In this document: positions 1 to 11,100 of the stretch, in pieces
Numbering within the stretch: the first letter of the stretch is position 1
Layout: each line of letters begins with the position of its first letter
Origin: Silene noctiflora
Lineage: Eukaryota; Streptophyta; Magnoliopsida; Caryophyllales; Caryophyllaceae
Length of the DNA stretch: 23,546 bases
Reading direction: 5' to 3'
Assembly: GCA_009801015.1 (NCBI GenBank)
Contig: VHZZ01000037.1
Span: 313,964-337,509, forward strand
Program-made: the position numbers and the translations under genes
Notes under the pieces: generated by a model
What the model was told of the DNA's origin: nothing
Databases searched by the model: none
What the model saw: the letters and a program-made list of their open reading frames with translations, nothing else

Positions 1-141
1 TTACATAAGTGAAGGTAAAATTTGACCTTGACTATAAATAATTCTCATTTCCCAGCCAAACCCATCTTCTAATCAATTTATTTTGACATTTTATTTCTCG
101 TCTAACTATAGGCGTGTGTCCGACGAGTGTCGGGTGTCCGT

Positions 142-164
142 GTGTCCGACACGGTGTCGGACAC
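142..164. repeat. Perfect 23-bp palindrome in a GTGTCCGACAC-rich patch
   Basis: An 11-base arm GTGTCCGACAC is followed by one G and its exact reverse complement GTGTCGGACAC. The surrounding 113-205 repeats the words GTGTCC and GTCGGG several times, so the whole patch is a cluster of short inverted and direct repeats with far higher GC than its flanks. No coding potential is seen. It may be a piece of a transposon end, but no terminus or target-site duplication is visible. Confidence 0.8.
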
Positions 165-204
165 GGGACGACAAGTTAGGAGGAGTGTCCGTACTACCTA
201 GTCC

Positions 205-550
205 GTCACAAGCAAGACGCTTTATAAAACTTATGAGGTAGAGTTTTACTATCCCAATGGTCCTATTTAGCTTGAATTCGGTTATTTTTTTTAAACTAGG
301 CCTCGTTCTTTGAGACACAATTTCAGCTCATTTCAGTTACCTTTTATTCAGTTCAATTCCGTTTAGTTTAGTTCAAATATCTCTTCACAAATTAACTCTT
401 ACTTAAAGTTCAATTTAGCTTTTTTTCAACCGACAAAAACGAATCCCAAATCTCTTTACACAATATTTACGTAAAACCACCGAGTATAAAAAAAGACCCA
501 CAACAATTGAGAGAAAATTCAAAATAATAATCAAAGCGTCTTTCTTGTAA
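205..550. other. Intergenic DNA with a MITE-end-like segment
   Basis: At about 202-229 there is a segment reading CCGTCACAAGCAAGAC followed by CTTTATAAAAC. It closely matches the outer flank of the MITE near 21951-21976 (GTGACAAGCAAGAC, then CTTTGTAAAAC), so it is probably the remnant of a related element. The rest, to 550, is AT-rich and holds no gene that I can support. Confidence 0.45.
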
Positions 551-552
551 CA

Positions 553-713
553 GACATTATCCGTCTTCATTATCCGTCATAAGCTGAAAACGGATAATGC
601 CCTTATTGCAATAAGGCAAGTGTGAGGGCAAACGAGGGAGAATGAAGGACCCCATAAATAATGACACTTGCATATTATTATCCGTTTTCGGCTTGTGACG
701 GACACTGTTTGTC
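553..713. mobile_element. MITE with roughly 30-bp inverted arms (CCGTCACAAGC family)
   Basis: The left arm, about 571-600, reads TATCCGTCATAAGCTGAAAA then CGGATAAT. The right arm, about 674-704, is its imperfect reverse complement (ATTATCCGTTTTCGGC, then TTGTGACGGACA). The spacer is short and AT-rich and has no ORF of its own. The arms match those of the element at 21791-21965 and share the TTGTGACGG word with 13698-13852, so this is one dispersed family. No clear target-site duplication was found. It lies upstream of gene A and could carry regulatory sequence, but nothing shows that. Confidence 0.65.
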
Positions 714-722
714 TTCAACGAC

Positions 723-1102
723 AATTTGGGAATAATAATCAACCCCAAAGACAATGTAAAAGTTAGCATTGACCCAGAAAAATTCCTTAAATTTCAAGAT
801 TATGAGACCCTTCTAATTTGATCAACTAATAATACAAGAAGTCATCCAACCAACTTTCCACGAAATCTCTTTTTTCTTTCCAACAAAAAATTTCAATCCC
901 TTCATTTTCATACTTGATGCCTAACATTTGTTGACTCAAATCCCATATTTAATTCAACTAGTTTACTACTTTTATTTTATTTTAATTAATCAAGTTCATT
1001 TTTTTGTGTGTAATTATTCAATTAATTTCTATTGTTTAATTGTTTTAAGTTTTAAATTATATACCCATTATAGTAATTATAGTAAGATCTTCAAATTTTA
1101 TT
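723..1102 (+). promoter_or_regulatory. Probable promoter and 5' leader of the galactosyltransferase gene
   Basis: This AT- and pyrimidine-rich stretch leads directly to the start codon at 1103. The part from about 850 is rich in TTTC and CAA tracts, as plant 5' UTRs are. I see no convincing TATA box and cannot place the transcription start, so the promoter call rests on position only. Confidence 0.3.
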
Positions 1103-4100
1103 ATGATGAAGAATAGAAATAATGGTAAAATTTCTACTAAATGGGTACCAATTATTTGCATCTCATTCTTCTTTCTTGGGATGTTCTTCACTAATAGGTA
1201 CAATTTTAAGTTTGTTTTGCTTTGTTTTTGTTACGATTGATAATTATTGTGTATGACCGTCTTATAGTGTGATAAATGAGACGATCTTATTCTATAATTT
1301 GTGTTAAATGTATTGGGTTATAAGTTTAGAACAGTAAAAGAGCAATCTTTGAGCTAAAAATTTGGTGGGTTTGATTTGCTTTGTTTTTGTTACTTTTTCA
1401 TTTGAATGTTATTACAAGATTAGTAGTTATTGTGTACGACCGTCTTACAATAAATGAGTGTCTATAGACGATCTTATTCTGTAATTTGTGTGCAATGATT
1501 TGTGTTATAAGTTTAGAAATAGTAAATGAGCAATCTTTGAGCTAAAATTTTGGTGGGTTTTGATTATTTTGTTGATATGAAGATCTTGGGAACCAAAAGA
1601 ATCTGAAAGTCCATTGATTTCAAGTCATCAGCAAAATCAGGAGCTTCAATTGATCCGTGAGGATTGTGAGACTCAAAAGGTATCTTGATTAATGAGGATT
1701 AGTATGATTTTGGATTGGTTTAGTTTTTAATTCCTAGTTTTAGGTATAAAGTTTCTAAATTTAGATGTAGATATGGGTAAGGCTGGGTGCATCCGACCCC
1801 TAAACCCCATGATTTGAGGGAGCCTTTGAGGCACTCGGGTAATGTTGTTGTTGAATGTGAATTTATTGAATTTGAGAATCTGTGGCAGAAATCCGGGAGT
1901 GAGAAAGATGTGATGGATGAAGTTCAGAAAACCCATGATGCAATCAAGTGAGTATTTGGTGGGATTATAATTTAGCTAGTTTTGGGTAAAATTGGATGTT
2001 TTTGAATGGTTGTGGTGATTGTTTGAATTTTTCTGAGAATGTTTAGGTCGTTAGATAAGTCAGTTTCGGTTCTTCAAATGGAATTGGCTGCGACGAGGAC
2101 ATCTAAGGAGTTGGTTCCTTTGGAGAAGTCCACTGGTAGTACCACGGCTCAAGATGGCAAACCTAAGAAGAAGGTTTTCGTTGTGATCGGGATTAACACT
2201 GCCTTTAGTAGTAGGAGACGGCGTGATTCAGTTAGAGAGACTTGGATGCCTCAAGGTTTGATTTTCTATGTTGATGCTATATTGCTACCATTGCTGTGAT
2301 CTTGACTGCCGAGTAGTGTAATGTCGTAATCTTTTTTTAACTTCATTTTCATTAGGTAAAACATTGCAAAAAATGGAAGAGGAGAAGGGAATCGTGATAC
2401 GGTTTACCATTGGTCACAGGTATTTCATTCTATGCGGTTTGCTTCGATCACTTTATGGTCCTTTGGTGTTAGGTTATTATCTCGATCAAACCTAATATCA
2501 GTACTAAGTAGTTTTGAAGTTGGGGTACCCCATTCCTGTCAAGCAGAGCCTATCATGGTGCTTGCTTATAATCTACTCCTACTATATAGTCTATATCAAA
2601 CATTTTTGTAAGAGCATACGAGTATCTTGTATCGGGTTTGGTGTATTCATATATAGTTTGGCAATCTTGATTTGGACTTGCAAATCATCGTATCCAATAG
2701 TCAATCGTTCATTTAGGGATTATGCCCACTAACTGGTGAATGTAGTTAGTTCTGTTACGTATTTTTTTCACCGTGGTCTGTTGTATAGCACCCGCGTCAG
2801 TTGGTATATTAGGTCACCAGTGTCTAGCTTAAAGTCTTAAACTTGTAGTGAAATACTTTTGCCAGTAGTCACGGTGTTTTGAACATGACGTGTACTGATT
2901 AAACTCCGTATTCTTGAACTAGTGCAACATCAAACAGCATACTTGATCGAGCTATTGATTCAGAAGAAGCTCAACATCACGACTTTCTCAGGCTGGTATG
3001 ATTGGAACTACCAAGTTCGTGATGCTTATGTATAGGTAAATTCAAGTCAACCAGAGAATCTCAATTTTAAATTATTTATTTTCAGGACCATATTGAAGGT
3101 TATCATGAATTGTCTGCGAAAACCAAGATATACTTTTCCACTGCTGTTGCTATGTGGGATGCTGACTTTTACGTTAAGGTTGACGATGACGTCCATGTCA
3201 ACTTAGGTAAATTCTTAATTTATTATTTCTGTTGGGACTCATTTTTATATTGTTTCTCTGGCTGTTGTGAATTTCTTTTTGTTCTATACTACCATTATTT
3301 CTACCGTTGGACATATTCTTAAGGCCTTCCATCTATTTTCCTTATCATTTTAGGTGTATTGGCTTCAACTCTTGCTCATTACCGATCAAAACCTAGGGTA
3401 TATGTTGGATGTATGAAATCGGGACCTGTTTTGGCTCAGAAGTAAGTCTCCAAGGCCTCTTTGTGCTGCCGCAAAGTTGTTATTGTGTATTCTTGACAAA
3501 CAATGCGAGGGTTTAAATGTCTGGGTTTTTTCCCCCTTTTTTGTTTTTGTTTTGCAGGAACGTTAAGTATCATGAACCAGAATTCTGGAAGTTCGGGGAA
3601 GAAGGGAATAAGTATTTCCGCCATGCAACTGGGCAAATATATGCCATTTCAAAGGATCTGGCAACATATATCTCGATAAATCAGTAAGACTCATCTGACC
3701 TCTTTCCTAAGTGCTATAGGCAAACTTTTAGACATTGGTTTTATTATTCTATGATGCATCCATTGTCTATAATTTCTGACATAAAAGGATTCACGTGAAC
3801 TCCTAAAAACTTTGGATTTGGGGTGCGACATTTGTCGTTTAATGCAAGTTTAATTGTGGGATTCGGCTTACATAGGACATTTCCTGTAATTATTGAGCAT
3901 ATCATAGGTTGCTGATTGATGTTCACTTGGATAAGTGATTTTAAACGCTCTGTATGGGATGTCAATGCAGACCTATATTGCACAAATTCGCAAATGAAGA
4001 TGTATCTCTTGGTTCGTGGTTTATTGGGCTTGACGTTGAGCATATTGATGAACGTAGCATGTGCTGTGGAACTCCACCAGGTAATTATCTAAATTGTCAT

Positions 4101-4915
4101 TTTATATGACAGCAATATTTGAATGCAGTATGTCTGTGGACCTTATATTCTACAGTGAAAATTGTTTCCTTTCTGTTACGTTATCGAACCAATATAGGAC
4201 CTCGAAACTTGTTTTCTTTTCTCTATAATTTCCCTCTATGTTGAATCTTCAAAGGTCAAAGATGGTATACACTTACTTGTCGTATTACGTCATTTTCCCC
4301 ATGTACAACAGTCAAGACTCAGATCTGGTACATGGATAGATTGGACACTCCATTTTAAGCCAAAACACGAGAAATTTTCATCAAATAGTAAAGTTCGACA
4401 CTTAGACATGAACCCTAGTTGGGTACTTCTCATTTTTTATTTGGTGTATATAGAGCCAAAAGGGCAGTTTGCATGCAGACAAGTTTTGAATCCACGTAAT
4501 GAGTACCGTCCCATAGTCACTTGAGATTAGTTCCACGACGCAGTAACTTTACCTCTTCATCTGGTACTTCTAATTGAGGAACATTGTACACTTAAAAGAT
4601 TTGTTGGTGCTGTAATTTCGTCATCATGAACCCTAGGTCTTGTATAATATGCACCCAAATGAGATTATTTTGTAATTTAAGCTACTTCAGTGCAACATGT
4701 TACAACATACACTCTTCACGCAATACCTCAAACTCATGCTTTTCGAATGTTTCCATGGCTTTGCAGACTGTGAATGGAAGGCACAGGCAGGTACTGTGTG
4801 TGTAGCATCATTTGATTGGAGTTGCAGTGGCATCTGTCAGTCAGTCGAGAAGATGAAATCTGTCCACGAAAAATGTGGTGAGGGAGATGATGGAATTTGG
4901 GGCGTTCTCTTATGA
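1103..4915 (+). CDS. Beta-1,3-galactosyltransferase, GT31 family (11 exons, 396 aa)
   Basis: Exons: 1103-1197, 1583-1679, 1889-1947, 2047-2255, 2356-2419, 2923-2995, 3086-3206, 3354-3441, 3558-3683, 3971-4080 and 4767-4915. All introns are GT-AG, all phases join, and the total is 1191 nt with TGA at the end. The protein is a type II Golgi enzyme: a short basic N terminus, one membrane anchor at about residues 14-30 ([16 protein letters not shown]), a stem with the plant DUF4094 pattern (residues about 75-110), then the Galactosyl_T domain. Family hallmarks are [19 protein letters not shown] (132-150), the metal-binding DDD at 232-234 inside [20 protein letters not shown] (320-327) and a Cys-rich tail ([15 protein letters not shown]). 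There is no galectin domain, which separates it from the GALT1/hydroxyproline GALT branch. Enzymes of this type move galactose from UDP-Gal to beta-1,3-galactan on arabinogalactan proteins. It looks closest to the Arabidopsis B3GALT6-8 group, but I cannot choose a member. The length is normal and no break is seen. The first of two adjacent ATGs is used; ATG 1106 would remove one residue. Confidence 0.95.
1215..1565. repeat. Tandem duplication inside intron 1 of the galactosyltransferase gene
   Basis: Copy 1 (about 1215-1374) and copy 2 (about 1375-1565) both start with TTTGCTTTGTTTTTGTTAC and end with GAGCAATCTTTGAGCTAAAA and then TTTGGTGGGTTT. Both carry a GACCGTCTTA / GACGATCTTATTCT segment that looks like a MITE fragment. 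Copy 2 is about 30 bp longer. The copies are clearly diverged, so the duplication is not recent. Confidence 0.8.
1775..1853 (+). mobile_element. 3' fragment of an Au-like SINE in intron 2
   Basis: The stretch reads GGGTAAGGCTGGGTGCATCC, then GACCCCTAAACCCC, GGGAGCC, GGCACTCGGGTAATG and a tail of TTG repeats. This order is the known 3' half of plant Au-type SINEs (GGGTAAGGCTGCGTACA..., GACCC, CCCC, GGGAGCC, GGCAC, GGGT, then a T-rich tail). The tRNA-like 5' half is not recognisable, so this is a truncated copy. It sits just upstream of exon 3 (1889) in the sense orientation. Confidence 0.65.
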
Positions 4916-5838
4916 CACATGAAATAGGACTGCCTCATTGGCTGACAATTTAAGTTCAGACAAAAGGGTCGGTAGACCATGATCAGAACAGCGCGTTTAT
5001 AAGAGGTATTCTATTTGGACTTAATACTTAACAAGGGCTAACTAACTATATACAAGGCCGACTTAGGACGACACATTATGTGTGACCCACTCCTCCGATC
5101 ATCTCCTAGGACGACACATACATTATGTGAGACGCAATCTTCCAATCACCCTCGTACAAATATTGGACTCTGGTATTCCATTTCGGTGTATAGTTCAGGA
5201 GGATTGTTCTCAATTTGTTGTATGTTCTTCTTCGGCTTTCAAGTCACTCTACACGATTCAAAATACACCGAGTTGTCCTGCTCCTGTAATTTGGTGGTTT
5301 ATTGTAACTGAATCTATCAACAGTCGAAAATTTTGGTAATGACTAGTGAGTTGTGCTGTGCTGTGCTAATCTGGCGTGTCGAACAAGCAATCATGCTTTA
5401 TTATTATAGAAAATAGAATATGAGCTGGAGATTTCTGCTGTTATGTCACTGATTTGTGATTGTGTGCTATGATTTTGTTGTGATGTCGTCTTCATCGGTG
5501 CAATGCTGTCATTTCGTCATTCTTGTAAATTCCAGTAGTATTATATTGTTCCTTGAATTGATTTAGCTATTTTAAGATTATTTCCTGTCGTCGTGACAGT
5601 TTGGATTTCTACATAGGATGACTACGGTAAGAAAGCTCTTCCCCCTTTTTGCACGGTTTTGATATTATTTGTCGAGTTGAGGTTTATGTAGGATTAAGTT
5701 TGGGTAAGTTTCGGTGTAGAAAAGACGTGTCACGACTGACGACGGAAATTGATGCATTATTAGATGCAATCATGCAATTGAGTACAGTACAATCGAAGGA
5801 AATTATTTTCATTTTTCATTTTTTTTCAAACAAATAAA
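4916..5838 (+). other. 3' UTR and 3' flank of the galactosyltransferase gene
   Basis: After the TGA at 4915 the frame is closed and the DNA becomes T-rich. A duplicated segment TAGGACGACACAT plus ATTATGTG(T)GA occurs at about 5064-5088 and 5109-5132. GTGCT is repeated three times near 5351-5368. Several short ORFs (for example 5078-5311) overlap one another and look accidental. The poly(A) site cannot be placed; T-rich tracts and TTGTAA near 5524 fit a plant 3' end only loosely. Confidence 0.4.
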
Positions 5839-6154
5839 GGTCTCGTTTGGTTAATCAAGGAATTCAACTAACACCGGAATTTCCAATTCACGTGAATTAT
5901 TTTCCTGTATACAAATTCACATGAATTCGGGAAAGTCGTTTGGTTGCGCATGTGGGAGTTGAATTCCATAGGAGTTGTGAACTACTTACGAGGGGCTAGG
6001 TAGTTTAATTCCAACATTATGTAGGCATTCAAAATTTCTAGGAGAATTGAATGCCTACATTTTGCCAAAAAATTGGCAACCAAACATCATCCCCTTTTTC
6101 CAATTCATGGGATTTTAATTTTCCCATGAATTGAAAGGGCAACCAAACGAGGCC
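5839..6154. mobile_element. Tourist-like MITE, 316 bp (GGCCTCGTTTGGTT ends)
   Basis: The left end GGTCTCGTTTGGTT and the right end AACCAAACGAGGCC are inverted repeats with one mismatch. They are flanked by AAA on both sides (5836-5838 and 6155-6157), a possible 3-bp target duplication. Inside is a second inverted pair: TCGTTTGGTTGCGCATGTGG (about 5936-5955) and TTGGCAACCAAACATCATCCCC (about 6073-6094). The AATTCA/TGAATT-rich body is strongly self-complementary and has no real ORF. Short 3-bp duplications and GG...TGTTTGGTT-type ends are typical of PIF/Harbinger-derived MITEs. The same arrangement recurs at 14218-14521. Confidence 0.75.
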
Positions 6155-6424
6155 AAATGATGTGCACCGTGTTACAAATACTCTGTTGTGGTAGTCGTTT
6201 CGACGTGTTTTCGTTATTTGGGTGTCTTCGTTTTCATTTATTTTTTTTCTTTTCATGTGCGCCACATCTATACAAATTAAAAACGTAAAAGAATCGAAAA
6301 ACGAGATATAGCTCAGTTCACCGTCTAAAAGAAATCACACCCCTTGCTCTCTCCGATTTCCCTTCCGTTGACAGTAAAACCAAACTTTACCCAGCGTCAA
6401 ATGTAAACAATAACCGACAAGGAA

Positions 6425-7034
6425 TCTCCTATATACTAAAAGATTAACACTCCTAGCATATTCCCGCTCAACTAAGCAAATTGCGCTCAATATTTCTTTG
6501 TATATTCTTTTTGATTCTATTCTGCAGCTCAAAAAATATTCTCGGAAATTGAGGGACCCATTATTAACTAGGGATTAGAATCAAATCTTTTATATAATTG
6601 GGGGTTGCAATCAAATCTTTTATATTCTCAGCAATATTCTCACTAATTGGAATTAACTTCACTCAAATGATTTACTGGCATAATTTATAAAATATTTCAA
6701 TAAAATAATATTTTAATAAATATAATTGAAAATAAAATAATGATCTATAAAATATTTCAATATTNCCCCCATAATTTAACTGTGGTCAATCTCTACAAAT
6801 ATTATCTCGAAATTTCTTTAGCTTCTTAGTAATATGGCTCCAAGGCTCAAAATTTTCAAAAAATGTCGTNATTTTTTGCACTAGCTACTTCTAGGTTTTA
6901 TCTTCCNTTATGATCCTTTTCAACTGATTTTTATAGAAAAAAGATCAGTTAATGTATACTTATAATTTTATGAGAATGTCTCTTTAAAATTCAAATCTAA
7001 AAAAGACNNTGNTGTAGCACGGGATCTACACTAG
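6425..7034 (+). mobile_element. Short non-autonomous Helitron, 610 bp
   Basis: The left end TCTCCTATATACTAAAAGAT fits the common plant Helitron 5' terminus (TC, then a TATATACTAAAAGA-like run). The right end GTAGCACGGGATCTACACTAG fits the 3' terminus (GC-rich stem sequence, a short spacer, then CTAG). The neighbours are A on the left and T on the right, the expected A/T insertion site with no duplication. The interior is AT-rich with small internal repeats (ATCAAATCTTTTATAT at about 6571 and 6605; TATAAAATATTTCAATA at about 6687 and 6746) and no Rep/helicase ORF. The left half of the 3' hairpin is not visible and overlaps ambiguous bases at 7008, 7009 and 7012. All six N positions in the window (6765, 6870, 6907, 7008, 7009, 7012) fall inside this element. 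Confidence 0.7.
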
Positions 7035-8177
7035 TTAAAATCTAATCGACGATAACTTATCCTCTATGTCATGTTCTTCATCACTTCGTTCTTATTTAGG
7101 CCCGAACTGAGAACTGAAAGTAGTTAGAATCTTGATTAGTGTTATTTTTAAGAAAAAAGGGAAAGAAATCGGGTTTAGGGTTCGGAAAATGAATTAATGG
7201 ATGTTTTGAGGAATAATGCGTGCAGCTGCGCAAGGCCATTATCGGAGTGATCACCGTTCATATCGGCAAAGGTATTGTTCAGATTGGCTGGTTTGTTGTC
7301 GAATCAATTGGAGAGTCGTAGGAAGTGTCAGCGAACCCATTCAGATACCAAGTCCGTCTCGGAAATCACTGAAAAAGTTGAAGGGGAGAGAATTTGGGCT
7401 AAGCTAGAGGGATACTTTGTATTGGAACGGCCCGGCACTTGCAAAACCAACATCTGCTGATGCTGGAAAGATAGCACCAGACATACAGATATACTACTTG
7501 AAATACAACTTAATACGAGTAATTAACTACGAAAGGAACACAACAATCTATTCAAGCATTTTCCGTCAGCAAGAAATGCTTGTTGAGCAATCGTATAGCA
7601 TGCCATCGTCCAAAATACGCTCAAAGAGACATGATGAGCGATAACCTTTCTTTCCCTTCGGGCTATCCTCGAACACAGAGGTTTAAGTACTACAAAAATG
7701 CTCTCATTAGAGTAAATGCCATGATATTTACTCGTAAAAATGTGATAATGGCAATATGAGAGAAAATATAGAGATTAATTTGTCATAAAAAAAAATTTGA
7801 TGAAAACATTGTAACTTCTCATTACTTCAGCCATTCCCTTGAATATCAGAAAAAATTACTCGTATTTGGGAAATCAAAAACTATATTGTTAACGAAAAAG
7901 GGATTCCTAAAAGAGCCATTTACCAAGGAATCTACTTTTGAAGACCATAAAGACGTTGTATCCTACCTTTTCTCAAGCATCTCAAAAAACTAAAAACAGA
8001 TATTGACATCAGATTTAGCAGAACTCGGCAATTGAAACTTATTGCAGTAAACTGGCAAACCACCACCTTCGTCAAGGGCCTCTAACCAAAAGCTGATTGA
8101 TGCTTGAATATCCAAACTCCGCAATTATCTTTCTACTTAATATAAGGCTGAAGTAAGAAGTAGCATGTATTACCGAT
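7035..8177. other. Convergent 3' flank; possible gene fragment at 7170-7460
   Basis: A telo-box-like GGGTTTAGGGTTCGG near 7170 precedes a stretch of higher GC with several overlapping open frames (7216-7407, 7275-7460, 7417-7644). None has a start context, splice structure or family resemblance that I can defend. It could be the relic of a gene's first exon, or chance. From about 7650 to 8177 the DNA is AT-rich and probably holds the 3' UTR of the minus-strand vasculin-like gene; I see no clear poly(A) signal. Confidence 0.3.
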
Positions 8178-11100
8178 TCAAGCTTCCGTCTGAGAAGCTG
8201 GACTGTTTGCTTCATCAGATGAAGAGCGTCCAACATGTGAAAATATCTTTGCTTGTATGACACGGCACACTCTGGAAGTAGGGCACTGCTTCATAACCTG
8301 GAAAAAGAAAAGATGGCATATAGGTTTTAGTCTAGAATTCCACCTGAAATAAGGGTTTCTATATTGCACAAATAAGGGTTTCGAACCCGTGCAGACAGGT
8401 TGCATACCTCAACATAAAAGCCATGTATCTCTTCCTCTGTCAGCCCTTCTTCATCATCATCTTCGGCATGATCCTCCCACCCAAGAGAAAGCAAGAACGC
8501 TCTCTCTTCCTCATTGTCAATTACCACAGAGGGAGGAGAAATAACAGCATCATCAACTGTACAAGTTTCGCCACTACATTTCAACTCACTTCTAGTTTCA
8601 GCGGAGGTCCCTTGAGCGCAAGCCAGTTCATTTGCATTTTTGTCAGACTTGTCTACCACATCAGATAAAGCAGGAGTTCCAGAATCAACAGGTCCCGACG
8701 TGTTGTTCAGAGACTTTTCTCTCATTAATTTGAAAAAGTTACTGCGAGAAGTTCGCTTATCAACTCCAGCACCGGGATTTGAACCATGGCCTGATGCCTT
8801 CCTCTCACCGGGCAAAATTTTAGGGTTAGGGTTGTGTGAGTTCTTTGTGGAACCAGAAGCAAGTGATGGATTGCCAGTGGACTGACCATTTGCAACTTTG
8901 TTATTTATAATAGCTGTAGGACTTTGAAGATCCTTCAACCCAGAGGAAACACCATTTTCACGTCCTGGTTTAAGTAATAGCAGCTTGCCTGAAGAAGGTG
9001 ACTTAGGAGTAGCACCATCCCCCCTGACATTGACTCCGCGAGCAGGTTGACTGCCAGGCTGTAACGATGACAGATGGGATAACCCATTCTTCGGAGTAAC
9101 TACAGTTTCACTGGATCTCATAGCTGCCTTAGGCTTCAGCTTATCAGATGAGCTGAGAACCTGAGAAAAAGCGGACAAACTATTATAACAATTCTACGCT
9201 GCTAGAAAGAAATGTAGTCTTCCCATAAAGACCCCTCTCCCAAAGAGTTGTTATAATCTGGAAAGTAATAGGATGAAACGTAGAGGGGATAGCATGTTAG
9301 CCTCCATAACATTGGTGTCTACTTGTTTTCCGAAATTATACCACAAAGGAATTAGAAAAAATTCGGAGGTTAAGCTGAGCAACAGGATGTCATTACTCAC
9401 GACTCAAAAGTCACACGACCATGACCATCAATTGACAGTAAAATAAAGTGACAGGAGGAATTAGAAAAAAAAAATGGAGGTTAAGCTGAACATATATTTT
9501 GCACCTATTATTGCTTCATAAAGTTTATAGAAGACAGATGGTCTTAAGACCAGCAAAATAATTAAAACAGAGGCGTGAAGTTCCAATCAACCAACTACAT
9601 ACTCTAAGACATACAAGCACAACACGAGATAACACCAGAATGATCACTAAAGCAACATACATCACCACCGAACAACATTGCCAGATTTGCCACAGTACAG
9701 TGTGACCACATGTAGAGGGAAAGGGGAGAAGGATGCATGCACTAGTACAGTATTACTAGCATGATAAAAACACGCAAAGGGTTATTTGCATAAGACCCAT
9801 AGATGTCGAGACCTGTGTCGACCATTGTTGCTTCACAATATAATGTAGAAGCCGACCATATCTAATGTAAAAGGCTCAGTTCCATGAGCACTCTACCTCT
9901 TCAACGATTGGCTTGTATGAGCATATCCTAAAATTTAGGTACGGAATTTGGTGATCTTTACTAAAGATAATACCCCCTCAGAACTTTCACCAAACAGTAG
10001 AGAGAACCTCAGCCACAAACACCCAATTCCCTCGATTGGCAAAACCAAGCCAATATAGATCAAGGGCAAGCATGCCTGGATGGCGTGACCTTCAACCATT
10101 TTAAAACGATCAATAATAATGGTAATTGTCATTAACTTAGGATGAGGGGTAAATTCAATACGAGAGCATAGTGTTAAAAGATATAAAGATATGTACACTA
10201 AACATACTATTTTCAGACCTCTATGACTATGCATAAACAATTGGCAAAACAAAGCCAACAGAGATCAAGGAGCACGCCTAGATGGTGAGAAACTGAGTTA
10301 TCTACACACATAGGGTAGAGAGCTCAACATAGGGCAAAGACAAGCACCCCGCAATACACAGCTCTATACTCGTCTCATCAAAAAGAGTTCACGTGGAACA
10401 AACTAATACTCGTCAAAATGAGTTGCCACAAAAGATAATTTAGAAAATTCATCAAATAAAACAAATAGCAGATTCCAAAAAAGTAGGTACAAAATAAGGC
10501 TTTTTTTGTCTTAGCGCGAGGGAATTGATGGGGAGCTTAGTTGAAGACAGATGAAGGCAACAAAGGTAAAACAGAAGGAGGTGACAAAATTAGGCTGTTT
10601 TACGAGGGATATGAAAGATGAGTGTATTTATTTTTGTTTTCTAAATGATGTTATTCTATTAAATTAATTAAAAATCTTTTTCCGTTCCACGACAGACTTT
10701 TCCAATGAGTGTAGAACCAGAAATACCTAATTGGACATTTGGACCTAATTACACAATAGTGAAAGTTTGAGACTAATTTGCTCGTTTTGAAAGAGAAGGG
10801 GCTCAATTGCGCCTAATGACAAACTTTTGGGGTCAATTTGCCAATTGCCACTTTGCCCTCAATGGATATGTTAACCCATCTATATGGGAAATCGATCTAT
10901 AATGCTCACTGAGTAGTATGGTATAATAATTCACACATACTACAAGGTTGGCAACAATTCAACACGTCAAACTGTCTAGCATAAAAATATCACAAGCAAC
11001 AGTCAACATAGACTGACACCTCCATTACCACATTCTACCACTTTCTTGGAAACTTCAGCAATACAATAAGAGATGAATGCTAAAAAAGTTAAGGTAAACA

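Noticed and set aside
2923..2995. Alternative acceptor at 2937 (AAACAG) for exon 6 of the galactosyltransferase gene
   Set aside because: It stays in frame but would drop five residues (ATSNS) that belong to the conserved [13 protein letters not shown] segment, so 2923 is the better start. Minor alternative splicing remains possible.
3744..4043. 99-codon minus-strand open frame
   Set aside because: It is antisense to intron 9 and exon 10 of the galactosyltransferase gene, whose sense frame is clearly the conserved one.
8423..8885. Plus-strand open frames of 81 codons each
   Set aside because: They are shadows of exon 4 of the vasculin-like gene on the other strand.
9935..10258. 107-codon minus-strand open frame
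   Set aside because: It sits inside intron 3 of the vasculin-like gene, overlaps a direct repeat, has no family motif and has no splice or start support.
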